Shown here in pieces: positions 53,671 to 62,864 of a stretch of 64,000 bases of DNA. Within the stretch, counting starts at the first letter, position 1. The number at the start of each line of letters is the position of its first letter. The translations under genes and the position numbers were made by a program. A model generated the notes under the pieces. That model searched no databases. It was not told the origin of the DNA and worked only from the letters and a program-made list of their open reading frames with translations. This stretch comes from Anabaena sp051781005 (lineage in GTDB: Bacteria > Cyanobacteriota > Cyanobacteriia > Cyanobacteriales > Nostocaceae): the NCBI RefSeq assembly GCF_051781005.1, contig NZ_JBPWOA010000020.1, positions 1 to 64,000 on the forward strand. The letters are read 5' to 3'.

Positions 53671-55164
53671 ATGAAAGGAACAGGTCAAGCTACTGAATTT
53701 CGTTACACAGCACAACACAAGCCGAATCAGTTAATTTACGGAAACGGGCAAACGGCAGTAATTACAGGGTGGACAGTGAAGCAAGCGATCGCAAAACACC
53801 TGCAACCGTCAGATTATGCTGTCATTGGGCAGCTATATTCACCCACCAGAGGAATAAACCTACTAATTCGTAACTTATTATTGAATCCTCATGTTCGTTA
53901 TTTGGTTGTCCTCAACGCTACCAAAGAAGATAAAAATGCAGGTGCATCTCAGTGCTTACTCGATTTTTTCCGTAATGGAGTCGAAGAAAGTTTAAGCGAC
54001 ACTGGACGCAAATCTTGGGTAATTCGTTCTACCATTACTGGATATATTGATATAGATATTGATATAGATGTTTTAGAAAAACTGCGACATTCTATAGAAT
54101 TTCAAGAAGCTCAATCAATAACAGCAGCAGTTGAGAAAGTTAAACATTACTCCCAACAAGAAGCAATTGATCCTTGGGGAGTTTCCTTAGAATTTCCTAT
54201 GGCTACCATTGAACCCACAGTTTTACCAGGTTCACGCTATGGACACAGAATAGAAGGTAAAACCATAGCTGAAACTTGGGTAAAAATCATTCACCGCATT
54301 AAAACCACAGGTACAATTAGACCAACCGGCTATGATGGCAAATGGCAAGAATTAATAGATTTAATGGCAGTTGTCACCGATGAACCTGCTGATTTTTATT
54401 TTCCTGAACCCAATTATTTACCAATAGATAAAAGCTTTTTAGCAGAATACATTTCCCAAATATTAGATGATTCACCTAATCGAGAAGGAGTTAAATACAC
54501 ATATGGTCAACGTTTGCGTTCTTGGTTTGGACGCGATCAAATTGATCAGGTGACTCAGAAATTGATTGGAGAAATTGATGCTGCTAGTGCAGTCATGACT
54601 TTATGGGATGTGAAAGATCATGAAAAAGGTGGTAGTCCTTGTTTGAATCATATTTGGTTGAGAGTTGTGGATAATGAATTATCGCTAACTGCAACTCTCA
54701 GAAGTAATGATATGTTTGCTGCTTGGCCTGCTAATGCAATGGGTTTAAGGGCTTTGCAAAAACATATTCGAGATGAGATTGCTAAACATTCTGAATATGA
54801 TTTGAAGATGGGACCACTGATAACTATAAGTCAGTCGGCTCATATATATGATGATACTTGGAGCAATTCTGAACAACTGATTCAAGAACAATATGCTGCA
54901 ATTTGCAGAAACTTAGATTACTATGATCCCGCAGGAAACTTTTTAATTGAAATTGCAGAAAATAAGATAGTTGTTACACATACAACCCCTGGTAGTGGAG
55001 AAATTGTAGGTTGCTATTCTGGTAAAAATCCTTTGAAATTAATCAAAGAAATTTGCGCTGCTTTACCTGCAATACGTCCAGATCATGCAGGATATTTAGG
55101 TATAGAATTGCAAAAAGCGGCAAATTGTATTAAAATTGACCAGCCTTATGTTCAAGATCAGTAA
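53671..55164 (+). CDS. Thymidylate synthase-like protein with N-terminal DUF4346-type domain
   Basis: In this 497-residue protein, residues 1-~170 resemble the DUF4346/MtrA-like domain (HLQPSDYAVIGQLYSPTRGI, RYLVVLNATKEDKNAGAS). Residues ~190-420 are ThyA-like: catalytic C324 in GSPCLNHIWLRV, R344-S345-x-D347 in RSNDMF, N355 in WPANAMG, and H391-I-Y393 in SAHIYDD. Retention of the Asn equivalent to E. coli ThyA N177 suggests dUMP rather than dCMP as substrate. It may be the regular dTMP-forming enzyme. It heads a run of four deoxynucleotide-related genes in one direction. Confidence 0.8.
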   Translation: MKGTGQATEFRYTAQHKPNQLIYGNGQTAVITGWTVKQAIAKHLQPSDYAVIGQLYSPTRGINLLIRNLLLNPHVRYLVVLNATKEDKNAGASQCLLDFFRNGVEESLSDTGRKSWVIRSTITGYIDIDIDIDVLEKLRHSIEFQEAQSITAAVEKVKHYSQQEAIDPWGVSLEFPMATIEPTVLPGSRYGHRIEGKTIAETWVKIIHRIKTTGTIRPTGYDGKWQELIDLMAVVTDEPADFYFPEPNYLPIDKSFLAEYISQILDDSPNREGVKYTYGQRLRSWFGRDQIDQVTQKLIGEIDAASAVMTLWDVKDHEKGGSPCLNHIWLRVVDNELSLTATLRSNDMFAAWPANAMGLRALQKHIRDEIAKHSEYDLKMGPLITISQSAHIYDDTWSNSEQLIQEQYAAICRNLDYYDPAGNFLIEIAENKIVVTHTTPGSGEIVGCYSGKNPLKLIKEICAALPAIRPDHAGYLGIELQKAANCIKIDQPYVQDQ

Positions 55165-55236
55165 CTACGAACAAACAACCATGTTGGGAACAGTTGTAGA
55201 AGACTCTAATGCTTTCTTAAGCTCAGGGAGTATTTA

Positions 55237-56082
55237 ATGTCTATTTTGAGTGATCGGGATATTATCAGGGAACTGGGAAGAGGGATTTTTTTTCATCCAC
55301 TTAAACCAGGTAGTATTAAGGCTTGTGATTTATGTCTAACTGCTAGTGAGTATGCTTACGCTATTGGACTAAAACAACGCTTACCAGTAGATACAGAACA
55401 AAAGCAAGATAACCCTAACGAAGAACAGAAGTTTTTCTACATACCCCCAAAAGATACTGCTCTAGTATGGACTGATGAATCTGTCTGGTTGAGTAATCAA
55501 TTTCGAGGTCCACTTTATTCTGTGGTTGATCGAGTTTCAAATGGTTTAGGACATCTTGGAACAAGGGTAAATCCTAACTGGTCAGGCGTTCTTTGTATAG
55601 CTATTCATAATTTTTCAGAGGAAGCCGTTAGAATTAATGTCAGAGATGTTCAAAACCCAATTGCCTATTTAGCTATTGAGAAATTAAGTTCTAAAACCCT
55701 AACTAAACCCAAGTCCGATAATCCTGCAAGACTAGATGTACTTCGTGGACAGCGTAATCGTAATGAAATTGATGATTATTTTAATCACAGAGAAAATAGT
55801 TGGATGAGGGATAATACTGGACTACTAAAGAAACTCATGCTGGACTCAGAAGAGTATAAAAAATTGAACGTAGGTATTCAAGATACATTGTTTGGTCTTT
55901 TAGGTTCAGATGAACAGGTAAGATGGACAGCACTAAGTGCAATTGCAGCCTTATTAGCGGTAATTATTTCAGCTATTGCTCTATTTAAACCTTCCTCTTC
56001 ATCTACTTCAAGCTCAAATATGCTGCTTATACAGCTAAAAACTTTGCTTAATCCAATAGTAAATTTAACCTCAAACAAATAG
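55237..56082 (+). CDS. dCTP deaminase/dUTPase-fold protein with C-terminal membrane anchor
   Basis: This 281-residue protein has a GGGAG ribosome-binding site before ATG 55237. The N-terminus SILSDRDIIRELGRGIFF and the segment RVNPNWSGVLCIAIHNFSEE followed by NPIAYLAIEKL align with Dcd enzymes (IDPGWSGCIVLEF in E. coli). S95 and R99 match the Dcd Ser111 and Arg115 region. The catalytic Glu138 position is A122 and the preceding Asp is N112, so deamination by the usual mechanism is doubtful. Residues ~229-250 (ALSAIAALLAVIISAIALF) form one membrane helix near the C-terminus. It may be a nucleotide sensor. Confidence 0.65.
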   Translation: MSILSDRDIIRELGRGIFFHPLKPGSIKACDLCLTASEYAYAIGLKQRLPVDTEQKQDNPNEEQKFFYIPPKDTALVWTDESVWLSNQFRGPLYSVVDRVSNGLGHLGTRVNPNWSGVLCIAIHNFSEEAVRINVRDVQNPIAYLAIEKLSSKTLTKPKSDNPARLDVLRGQRNRNEIDDYFNHRENSWMRDNTGLLKKLMLDSEEYKKLNVGIQDTLFGLLGSDEQVRWTALSAIAALLAVIISAIALFKPSSSSTSSSNMLLIQLKTLLNPIVNLTSNK

Positions 56083-56182
56083 TAACTCTATTTTTCTGGC
56101 AAGAAGATATTTATAATCTTATTCTCTAATTTATGTGAGAGAATAGGTTGTTTATTATTGTGATAAAAAGTAAGCAGAAACA

Positions 56183-56608
56183 ATGTACAAAGTATATGTG
56201 TCTGGTGCGCTGACTGATGTTGAAAATCCAACAGAAACTAAAGCACTTTATGAAAAAATAGGCTTGGTTTGTGAAGAAGTCGGTCTTCAAGCTTATGTAC
56301 CACATTTACACACTGATCCAGTAAATAATCCTGATGTTACTCCTCGTCAAGTTTTCGATAAAGATAAGCATCAAGTCAGCATCTCAGACTTGGTTATTGC
56401 TTACCTTGGTTCCCTTTCTTTCGGTGTAGGAATGGAGTTAGCTTATGCAGAGAAAAACAATATTCCTATTATTCTTCTGTACGAAACAGGTAAGCGAATA
56501 TCAAGATTCCCTCGCGGTATTCCCACTGTGATTGCTGAGATTCAGTTTCATGAATATGAAGATGCTTTAAATCAGTTGAAAAACTTTTTATTGAAGTGGA
56601 AGCAATAG
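56183..56608 (+). CDS. Nucleoside 2-deoxyribosyltransferase-like protein
   Basis: In this 141-residue protein the N-terminal beta strand YKVYVSGALTDV and the motif ISDLVIAYLGSLSFGVGMELAYAEKNNIPIILL are those of the NDT family. In that family the Glu of GMELAYA is the catalytic nucleophile and the Asp of SDLVIA binds the sugar. NDTs exchange bases on deoxynucleosides or hydrolyse them. The fold is also shared by some nucleotide-cleaving immune effectors. It lies between the Dcd-like and dCMP deaminase genes. Confidence 0.7.
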   Translation: MYKVYVSGALTDVENPTETKALYEKIGLVCEEVGLQAYVPHLHTDPVNNPDVTPRQVFDKDKHQVSISDLVIAYLGSLSFGVGMELAYAEKNNIPIILLYETGKRISRFPRGIPTVIAEIQFHEYEDALNQLKNFLLKWKQ

Positions 56609-56665
56609 CAACTAAAATTTTTATTGCCAGCAAAGTAGTATAGTAAAGTTTAAAATAGAAACACG

Positions 56666-57235
56666 ATGCAAGATATTTGTTTATCTGAGGAATACTATCA
56701 AAGACCGACTTGGGATGAATATTTCCTAATGTTGGCTAAATTAGCAGCAACTCGCTCAACTTGTCTTGCTTTTCCAGTGGGTGCTGTAATTGTTAAAAAT
56801 AAGCAAATCGTAGCTACAGGTTACAATGGTTCACCATCCGGTTCGGCTCATTGTACCACTCAGAGATATTGTTATCCAGGTTTAAGTAGCTGCGATGCCA
56901 GCAAAACATTACCATCAAGGGCTGTACACGCGGAAGCAAATGCGATCGCCCAAGCTGCAAAATATGGTATATCTACAGATGGATCTAGTATTTATGTCAC
57001 ATTGGAACCTTGTCTATCTTGTTTAAAGTTAATCATCTCTGCTGGCATCAAAGAAGTGTTTTATGAAACTTCTTTTAATAGTGGAGAAAAAGCCTTGGTG
57101 AGAGATTCATTCGTTAACGAAGGCTTAGTTACTATCAATCAGGTTAAACTTTCGGAAGCTATAGCCCAAAAAGCAGCTTTGTTTTTACTAACCTCTACTT
57201 CTGTAAGCAATTTGGATATGGTACAAAGTCCTTAG
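56666..57235 (+). CDS. Deoxycytidylate (dCMP) deaminase family protein
   Basis: This 189-residue Zn-dependent deaminase has the Zn ligands and proton shuttle VHAEANAI (H88, E90) and PCLSC (C116, C119). An insertion with extra Cys/His (SAHCTTQRYCYPGLSSC) is typical of dCMP deaminases (ComEB type), which bind a second metal. It would convert dCMP to dUMP, feeding the ThyA-like enzyme encoded 1.5 kb upstream. It is the last gene of the same-strand run. Confidence 0.88.
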   Translation: MQDICLSEEYYQRPTWDEYFLMLAKLAATRSTCLAFPVGAVIVKNKQIVATGYNGSPSGSAHCTTQRYCYPGLSSCDASKTLPSRAVHAEANAIAQAAKYGISTDGSSIYVTLEPCLSCLKLIISAGIKEVFYETSFNSGEKALVRDSFVNEGLVTINQVKLSEAIAQKAALFLLTSTSVSNLDMVQSP

Positions 57236-57306
57236 AGAAAACTGTGGCAATCCATGTGATATATAATTACTGCTAGACTAGGGGGGTTGTCTATACAGAC
57301 TTAAAA

Positions 57307-57379
57307 CGAGCGCGGCAGGGCTCGAACCTGCGACCGATTGCTTAGAAGGCAATTGCTCTATCCACTGAGCTACGCGCCC
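57307..57379 (-). tRNA. tRNA-Arg(UCU)
   Basis: On the minus strand the sequence folds as a cloverleaf. The acceptor 5' GGGCGCG pairs with CGCGCTC (one G-U pair). The D arm holds GCTCAGTGGATAGAGC. The anticodon arm is ATTGC-CTTCTAA-GCAAT with anticodon TCT. The T arm is CGCAGGTTCGAGCCCTGCG. The discriminator is G. CCA is not encoded. Confidence 0.95.
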
Positions 57380-57733
57380 AAGAGTAATCTCTGGGTTCCC
57401 AAAAAGTCATCATACACCATTATATCTCTTATTCCTAGCAACAAGCAAGATCAAATTGAAAATTTTCCAATCTCAAGACTAAGATCCAAGTCATGAATCA
57501 GTAGATGTACACTAAAAACTAAACATATGGGATATTCAGGTATATTGTGATGTCAAGGAAGAATTTGACTAATCAGTACTAATGCCCTCTATGGCGTATG
57601 CTGGTGAAACATCTGGCAAATGCCTAATTCTCCCATACCATAATATAAATAATTATACTGTCGGCTATGTTGCCCAAGTCCATGACATATTTTTTGTCAA
57701 AACAGCCCCTGTGAGGAGTTATTTGCTAGTGCC
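57380..57733. other. Intergenic, no gene seen
   Basis: This is AT-rich DNA between tRNA-Arg and the Npun_F0813-type gene. A short open frame from 57582 overlaps the next gene in another phase and has no ribosome-binding site or family resemblance, so it is not called. Confidence 0.45.
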
Positions 57734-58393
57734 ATGTTTATTCTCAAACGCCAGGATGTTGAAATCTCAACTATTCAGCACCCAACGCGGGATCAGCAGG
57801 TGCCGATCCTCCATTATCAGGGGCAAACCTTTCGCCTGATAAGTGTTTTCAAAGCTAGTCAAGAGGTTGAAGCCAAAGCGTTGTGGCGATCTCTTACTGA
57901 CAATCGAGGTAAAGCCTGTGTCCTGCTTGAAGAACCAGAGCGCTTTAGCGTCTGGGGCAAAATCCGCTTAGAACAGCTAGAAAATGATACAGGTAGTCAT
58001 AGCAATGTTGAAATTTTGACGTTAGCAAGTATTGTGCTGCTGCAAGCCGTTTATCTGGATATCGAAGATTTATTAGGTAATCGACAAGCAAGTTTATTTG
58101 AAAAAGATATAACAGGGATACTACAGCAAAAGCAATTTCCCCAAATATCTTCCTCAGAGTCAGTGAAATCTTTGCTAACTGTTGAGCCTTCACAAATACC
58201 TAAACTGCCTCCTTGGCAAGAAACTCATGTGATTATTCTCCTGGAAGAACTGCATCGACTAGGAAAAACTTATTTTGGTGATACCAATTTTGCTCGTCAA
58301 TTAAAGGATCGGTTACAAGATATGCAAGAAGAAGAGCAATTAGTATTCATCGGTTGGTTAAATCAATCTCCACTAGGTAAACTTTGGCAGTAG
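57734..58393 (+). CDS. Npun_F0813 family protein
   Basis: This 219-residue soluble protein begins MFILKRQDVEISTIQHPTRD and has CVLLEEPERFSVWGKIRLEQ. I associate both with the cyanobacterial Npun_F0813 family, whose function is not established. The C-terminus is helical and charged (LKDRLQDMQEEEQLVFIGWL). It contains no membrane segment or catalytic motif. It stands apart from the deoxynucleotide genes, beyond the tRNA. Confidence 0.75.
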   Translation: MFILKRQDVEISTIQHPTRDQQVPILHYQGQTFRLISVFKASQEVEAKALWRSLTDNRGKACVLLEEPERFSVWGKIRLEQLENDTGSHSNVEILTLASIVLLQAVYLDIEDLLGNRQASLFEKDITGILQQKQFPQISSSESVKSLLTVEPSQIPKLPPWQETHVIILLEELHRLGKTYFGDTNFARQLKDRLQDMQEEEQLVFIGWLNQSPLGKLWQ

Positions 58394-58535
58394 CATGGAT
58401 ATCATTTGATTACAAACTGTCCATTAGCTCTTGCTTTAGGTGTTAAATGGTGTAACACCCAGTAGATCAACTGCTGGCCACATCATCAAATTGCACCAAA
58501 AATACTGCTAGAGTGCATTTACCTAGTTGAGACTT

Positions 58536-59414
58536 ATGAGTAACTATTACAACAATTCATACCGTTCTAAGTCGATTTTCACTACTCAAAACATAATTCT
58601 GATTGGTATGGGTTGGGCTATTCTGGCGCTTTTATACTTTTTGTTGTTTAGCGCTAAAATACCTGGACCGAATGGCACGGAAAACCGTGGTGATTGGTAT
58701 GTTTTGGGGACAAACATTTTTGAAGCTTTGGCTTACTTGGGTGCAGGTATCTTATGCTTAAGAAACTGGCGGAGTACCCAGATTGTCAGTAGTCGAAAGG
58801 TTTGGCTATTAATTGGCTTAGGTATGATTGCTTATTTTATTGGAGGGATAATATTCGGCTATACAGAAGTGGTCTTACAACAAGACCCGGAAGTATCTTT
58901 AGGAGATATATTTTTTGTACTGAGTTATATATTCCTAGGCGTAGGAATGGCTTTAGCTTTGTTCTCCCGGCGAATTAATCTAGAAAAATGGCAGTGGCTG
59001 ATTGTCACCTCAATTGGATTATTAGGCAGTTTTGTCGCCTGGTGGATTTCTCAGACAAATAAAGCATCTTCCGAGGGACTAGATACTCTTATTCAGAAAG
59101 TAACTTTTGTTTTGAATTGGTTTTATGTAGTTAGTGATGTGCTGCTGTTAATTATTGCGACAATTATGCTGCTGGCCTTTTGGGGAGGAAAAGTTTCTTT
59201 ATCCTGGAGAATGATTGCAGCGGCGGCATTTTCGCTCTACATTGCAGATATGTGGTTTAAATATGCCACTAATTATGTTCCCGATTACCAAAGTGGAGAC
59301 ATACTAGAAGTGTTCTGGGTGTTTAGTGGAGTTTTATTTGGTATGGGCGCTGCTTTAGAATACGAAGCATCATTGAGCCTCAAGCGGCGTACCAGTGGAC
59401 GCAAACGAAGTTAA
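58536..59414 (+). CDS. Polytopic membrane protein, unrecognised
   Basis: This protein has 292 residues from ATG 58536 (MSNYYNNSYRSKS); a TTG at 58527 is an alternative. About eight membrane helices are visible (for example IILIGMGWAILALLYFLLF, IFFVLSYIFLGVGMALALF, LLLIIATIMLLAFWGG). The C-terminal tail is strongly basic (SLKRRTSGRKRS). No transporter or enzyme motif is recognised. It ends 6 bp before the next gene, so the two are probably co-transcribed. Confidence 0.7.
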   Translation: MSNYYNNSYRSKSIFTTQNIILIGMGWAILALLYFLLFSAKIPGPNGTENRGDWYVLGTNIFEALAYLGAGILCLRNWRSTQIVSSRKVWLLIGLGMIAYFIGGIIFGYTEVVLQQDPEVSLGDIFFVLSYIFLGVGMALALFSRRINLEKWQWLIVTSIGLLGSFVAWWISQTNKASSEGLDTLIQKVTFVLNWFYVVSDVLLLIIATIMLLAFWGGKVSLSWRMIAAAAFSLYIADMWFKYATNYVPDYQSGDILEVFWVFSGVLFGMGAALEYEASLSLKRRTSGRKRS

Positions 59415-59420
59415 CAAATT

Positions 59421-60464
59421 TTGGTGTCTACCGTGAGAAAATTAACAGATTCTGACAAACAAGAGATTCTCAAGCTATATAGAGAGACTGCCGAAACAAC
59501 ATCGACTTTGGCAGAACGCTATGGTGTGAGCAACTCTACAATTAGCCGACTGCTCAAAAGTACTTTACCAGAAGAAGAGTATGAGTACCTTGTTTCTCTA
59601 AAACGTGCTGCTAGAACCCCTGAAGGCAGAGCGCAGGTAAGCTACGAGCAGTTACCTTTGTTGAGTAGTCAACCACAGATAGAAACAGAAGTAGTCAATA
59701 GGGACACTCAAAGAGATCGCAGCGACACTATCAACGATCGCAGTGATGCCTCCGGCGATCGCAATCGTGTCAAGTTGCCAAAGGTTGAACTACAGCAGCC
59801 AGCTATAGAAGAGGAACCTAATTCTGAGCAGTTTCCCCAGCCAATTCCGGCTATTAGAAGGGTGAAAACTCGCTCCTCAGCCACTGAAAAACCGAAACCA
59901 GTAGTCAAGGAAATCGAAATTGTCCGACACAAGCCGCCAGAAATCCCCAGCATACCCAGAACCATCCTAGAGGATGAACATCCAGCGGTAAACCTGATTG
60001 AGGATATCTTCGACGAAGACTTGCTAGATGAGTCAGATGATTTGGACGATTTAGATGATGATTTGTACGAAGATGAGGAGGACTTTGAGGATGAAGACTA
60101 CGAAGAACCAACACCTTTAGTCACAAGACGTAAGCCAGGAGAAGCCCCTGTCCAAGTCTTACCCTTTTCGGTGGCTAATTTACCCAAAACTTGCTACTTA
60201 GTAATTGACCGTTCTGCGGAATTAATTACCAGGCCACTCAAGGATTTTGGTGACTTAGGCACAATCCCCACCATCGAAAACCAACAGAAAACTCTACCAG
60301 TGTTTGATAATCACCGAGTAGCCAAGCGTTTCTCTACTAAGCGCGATCGCGTGATTAAAGTTCCTGACAGTAGAATGCTGCACAAGGCTAGTACCCATCT
60401 CCAAGCCAAAGGCATCACCCGACTGTTGATTGATGGTCAAGTCTACTCCCTATCTTTGGTTTAG
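59421..60464 (+). CDS. Helix-turn-helix protein with long acidic linker
   Basis: In this 347-residue protein, residues ~8-50 form a transposase/Hin-type HTH (SDKQEILKLYRETAETTST ... ERYGVSNSTISRLLKST). A long polar linker follows, including a very acidic tract of about 35 residues (LDESDDLDDLDDDLYEDEED). A globular C-terminal domain ends the protein (PFSVANLPKTCYLVIDRSAE ... GITRLLIDGQVYSL). The start is TTG 59421 or GTG 59424. A DNA-binding regulatory or structural role is inferred. It is tightly linked to the membrane protein upstream. Confidence 0.6.
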   Translation: MVSTVRKLTDSDKQEILKLYRETAETTSTLAERYGVSNSTISRLLKSTLPEEEYEYLVSLKRAARTPEGRAQVSYEQLPLLSSQPQIETEVVNRDTQRDRSDTINDRSDASGDRNRVKLPKVELQQPAIEEEPNSEQFPQPIPAIRRVKTRSSATEKPKPVVKEIEIVRHKPPEIPSIPRTILEDEHPAVNLIEDIFDEDLLDESDDLDDLDDDLYEDEEDFEDEDYEEPTPLVTRRKPGEAPVQVLPFSVANLPKTCYLVIDRSAELITRPLKDFGDLGTIPTIENQQKTLPVFDNHRVAKRFSTKRDRVIKVPDSRMLHKASTHLQAKGITRLLIDGQVYSLSLV

Positions 60465-60662
60465 TCCTACTAACCCAGAAATTGCAGGTGCAGACAAGCA
60501 GAGGAGCAGGTAGAGAGTAGAATTTATCTTCCTGTGAACAAACCCTCAAAGTTTTCTTGACAGACTATGAGAGTTGATGAAAATACTCACTGGCTATAGT
60601 ATTTTTGTCAGTAGTCAGCCCTATTTACAGTGAATTGGCAATTGAGGAAAGAGTTTATTTCT

Positions 60663-61619
60663 TCAATTGCCAATTTCTCGTTCACTATCAACAGCCTTAG
60701 CCAAACGATTTGCTAGGTCAATGATGTCCTGTTTACGGGCAATTTGGTCAATCCATTCGTGAGGAATATTTTCCACACCGTGATAAATTCCTGCCAAACC
60801 ACCAGTTACTGCCGCAGTAGTATCTGTATCTCCGCCTAAATTAACAGCTTTGAGAACTGCTTCGGCATAAGCAGAGGTATTTAACAAACACCACAAAGCT
60901 GCCTCTAAAGTATCAACCACATAACCACCAGAATTAATCTCTTCTATAGGTATTTTGGCAATTTCACCACTAAAAACTCTATCAAAATGGGGTTTTTCTA
61001 AAATATATTCACTGCCAGAATAAAGAGGCTGAATTTTGCTTAATCCTTGTAAATAAGCTGCTTTAGGTTCCAAACCTGCCAATAGCTCTATCGCAATACT
61101 AATATAAATGCCACAGGCCATTTGAGAACGGATATGGGCATGAGTGATGCAAGAAACTTGATGCACACGCTCTATCAATTCCCGGAAATTTAAGGACTGA
61201 TAAAAATAAGCCATTGGCAAAATTCGCATTAAAGAACCATTACCATTATTTTTTTCACTAGTACCACCTGCTTTTAGAGGTGAAGCTCCCTGATGCCAAT
61301 TCATAATAGCTTGTCTTGTCGTGCTACCAATATCGAAGACTTGACCATGAGCAGCCCAGTAACCTTCCTTGTACCAACGCCAGAAAGAATTGGCGATCGC
61401 TAAAAGTGAAAATCCCTCACAAAGACATTCGGCCAAACACAAAGTTAGTGAACTGTCATCTGACCAAGTTCCCGCTGGCTGATTCCACGTACCATAACCC
61501 AACATAGTTGTCACCGGAGATATCTTGCGTTCAGCCCGGCTAGTGAACTCCACAGGTACACCCAAGGCATCTCCGACACATACACCCATCAAACCTGATA
61601 ATATTTTTGCAGGGATCAT
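60663..61619 (-). CDS. ADP-ribosylglycohydrolase family protein
   Basis: Starting from ATG 61619 (MIPAKILSGLMGVCVGDALG), this protein has 318 residues; an upstream ATG at 61655 adds 12. Family metal-binding motifs are GTWSDDSSLTLCLAE near the N-terminus and NLGGDTDTTAAVTGGLAG near the C-terminus, whose Asp residues hold two Mg ions. The family removes ADP-ribose from proteins or other molecules (DraG is one member). No dinitrogenase-reductase ADP-ribosyltransferase gene is nearby, so the substrate is open. Confidence 0.9.
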   Translation of the reverse strand: MIPAKILSGLMGVCVGDALGVPVEFTSRAERKISPVTTMLGYGTWNQPAGTWSDDSSLTLCLAECLCEGFSLLAIANSFWRWYKEGYWAAHGQVFDIGSTTRQAIMNWHQGASPLKAGGTSEKNNGNGSLMRILPMAYFYQSLNFRELIERVHQVSCITHAHIRSQMACGIYISIAIELLAGLEPKAAYLQGLSKIQPLYSGSEYILEKPHFDRVFSGEIAKIPIEEINSGGYVVDTLEAALWCLLNTSAYAEAVLKAVNLGGDTDTTAAVTGGLAGIYHGVENIPHEWIDQIARKQDIIDLANRLAKAVDSEREIGN

Positions 61620-61858
61620 GATTTCATCTCCAAGGAAATTTCCCAAACTTTTCAAAACTTAAATTTATAATCTGGAATGCTAAAATATGCCTGTGTAATT
61701 ATAACTGTCGATGCAAAACTGGCTGAATCACTTAATCCTAAATATATTGCATCAATAGCAATCAGGATTTCAGCAAATTAGAAACTTCTCTGGAACTTTT
61801 TTATCTGAATATTCGACTTTCAATTTAACAGTAAAACTTCTAAAATTTGGTCAAAATT

Positions 61859-62395
61859 ATGAAACGTTTACTCAAGTCTTTACTCACCATTTCTGCTTTA
61901 TCTTCTTTAGTAATTGCCCCAGCATTTCTTACAGTTGGTAAAGCTGCTGCTGAAACACAAAAGGGTACTGATGCTAGTTATATTGGTGCTGGTGTAGCGG
62001 CTGGTGTTACCAATGGCGGTCAAAATAACGATGCTGCTACCTTAGGCGGAAATATCACAGGCCGTGTGAAATTAGGAAATACTCCCTTTTCCGCACGCGG
62101 TAATGTCCTCTGGAGTGATGAAACAACTGCTATCATTCCTGAAGTTTCTTTAGATGTACCCATTGCTAATAAAACCAATGCCTTTATCACTGGTGGCTAT
62201 TCTTTTGTAGAGGCAGATGGTAAGCCAACACCTTTGGGTAATAGAGATTCTGTAGTTGTAGGTGCTGGAGTAGAATCTGAAGTTGCCAAAAACTTCCTTG
62301 TCTACACTAATGCTAAAGTTGGACTCAAAGCTTACCAAAATAGTGATGCTTCTGCTGTGAGCATTAATGGTGGTCTTGGCTATCGCTTTAGGTAG
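61859..62395 (+). CDS. Outer-membrane beta-barrel-like protein
   Basis: This protein has 178 residues from ATG 61859 (MKRLLKSLLTISALSSLVIA), which gives a clear signal peptide cleaved near GKAAAE. The mature part alternates polar and hydrophobic residues with glycine turns (YIGAGVAAGVTNGG, TNAFITGGYSFVE) and ends GLGYRFR with a C-terminal aromatic, the usual barrel signature. It is small, probably an 8-strand OmpA-type barrel. Its function is unknown. Confidence 0.65.
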   Translation: MKRLLKSLLTISALSSLVIAPAFLTVGKAAAETQKGTDASYIGAGVAAGVTNGGQNNDAATLGGNITGRVKLGNTPFSARGNVLWSDETTAIIPEVSLDVPIANKTNAFITGGYSFVEADGKPTPLGNRDSVVVGAGVESEVAKNFLVYTNAKVGLKAYQNSDASAVSINGGLGYRFR

Positions 62396-62588
62396 AAAGG
62401 AAATTTACTCCAATTGATTGCTAAATTTGTCTCTGGGGGGAAATTGCAGGATGAGACTGATACAATACATTGAGTAAATTTGTGCAATTTAAAGTCATGA
62501 TCGCTGTTGGCAAAACTCACAGATATGTTTATATGTCAACAGGTAAAAAGTAAGTTATATCGTGTTAAATTACACCTATTTACTAAGT

Positions 62589-62633
62589 GCTGGTTTTATC
62601 AAGTGTTAAATCACTGATAAAGCCAGCGTTTTG
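62589..62633. terminator. Terminator-like hairpin
   Basis: GCTGGTTTTATCA (62589-62601) pairs with TGATAAAGCCAGC (62615-62627), with one G-U pair, and GTTTTG follows. It lies about 190 bp after the barrel-protein gene and 240 bp before sir, so what it terminates is uncertain. The rest of 62396-62864 has a four-fold CAGGAGT-type heptamer run (62714-62745) and no gene. Confidence 0.45.
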
Positions 62634-62864
62634 CCATGTTAAAATTAGATTATTCTTCATAATTCCGACCGAATTTTGGGTGTTCTCATAGCTGAAAAGG
62701 TACTGTTATAGCAGGAGTCAGGAATCAGGAGTCAGGAGTCAGGAGTAAAACCCTGTTGTGGACGGAGTTTCATTAATACGCTTGATGTCCTAACCTCGTT
62801 GTCCGTTGCTATAAATTCCTAATTCAGCTTTAACTGATGCATTATTGACAAACATACTACTGTA

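Noticed and set aside
57582..57839. 85-codon open frame after tRNA-Arg
   Set aside because: It overlaps the start of the Npun_F0813-type gene out of phase, has no ribosome-binding site and has an unprotein-like composition.
60663..61619. DraG of nitrogenase control
   Set aside because: The family match is good, but no draT or nif gene is in the window and many paralogues have other substrates.
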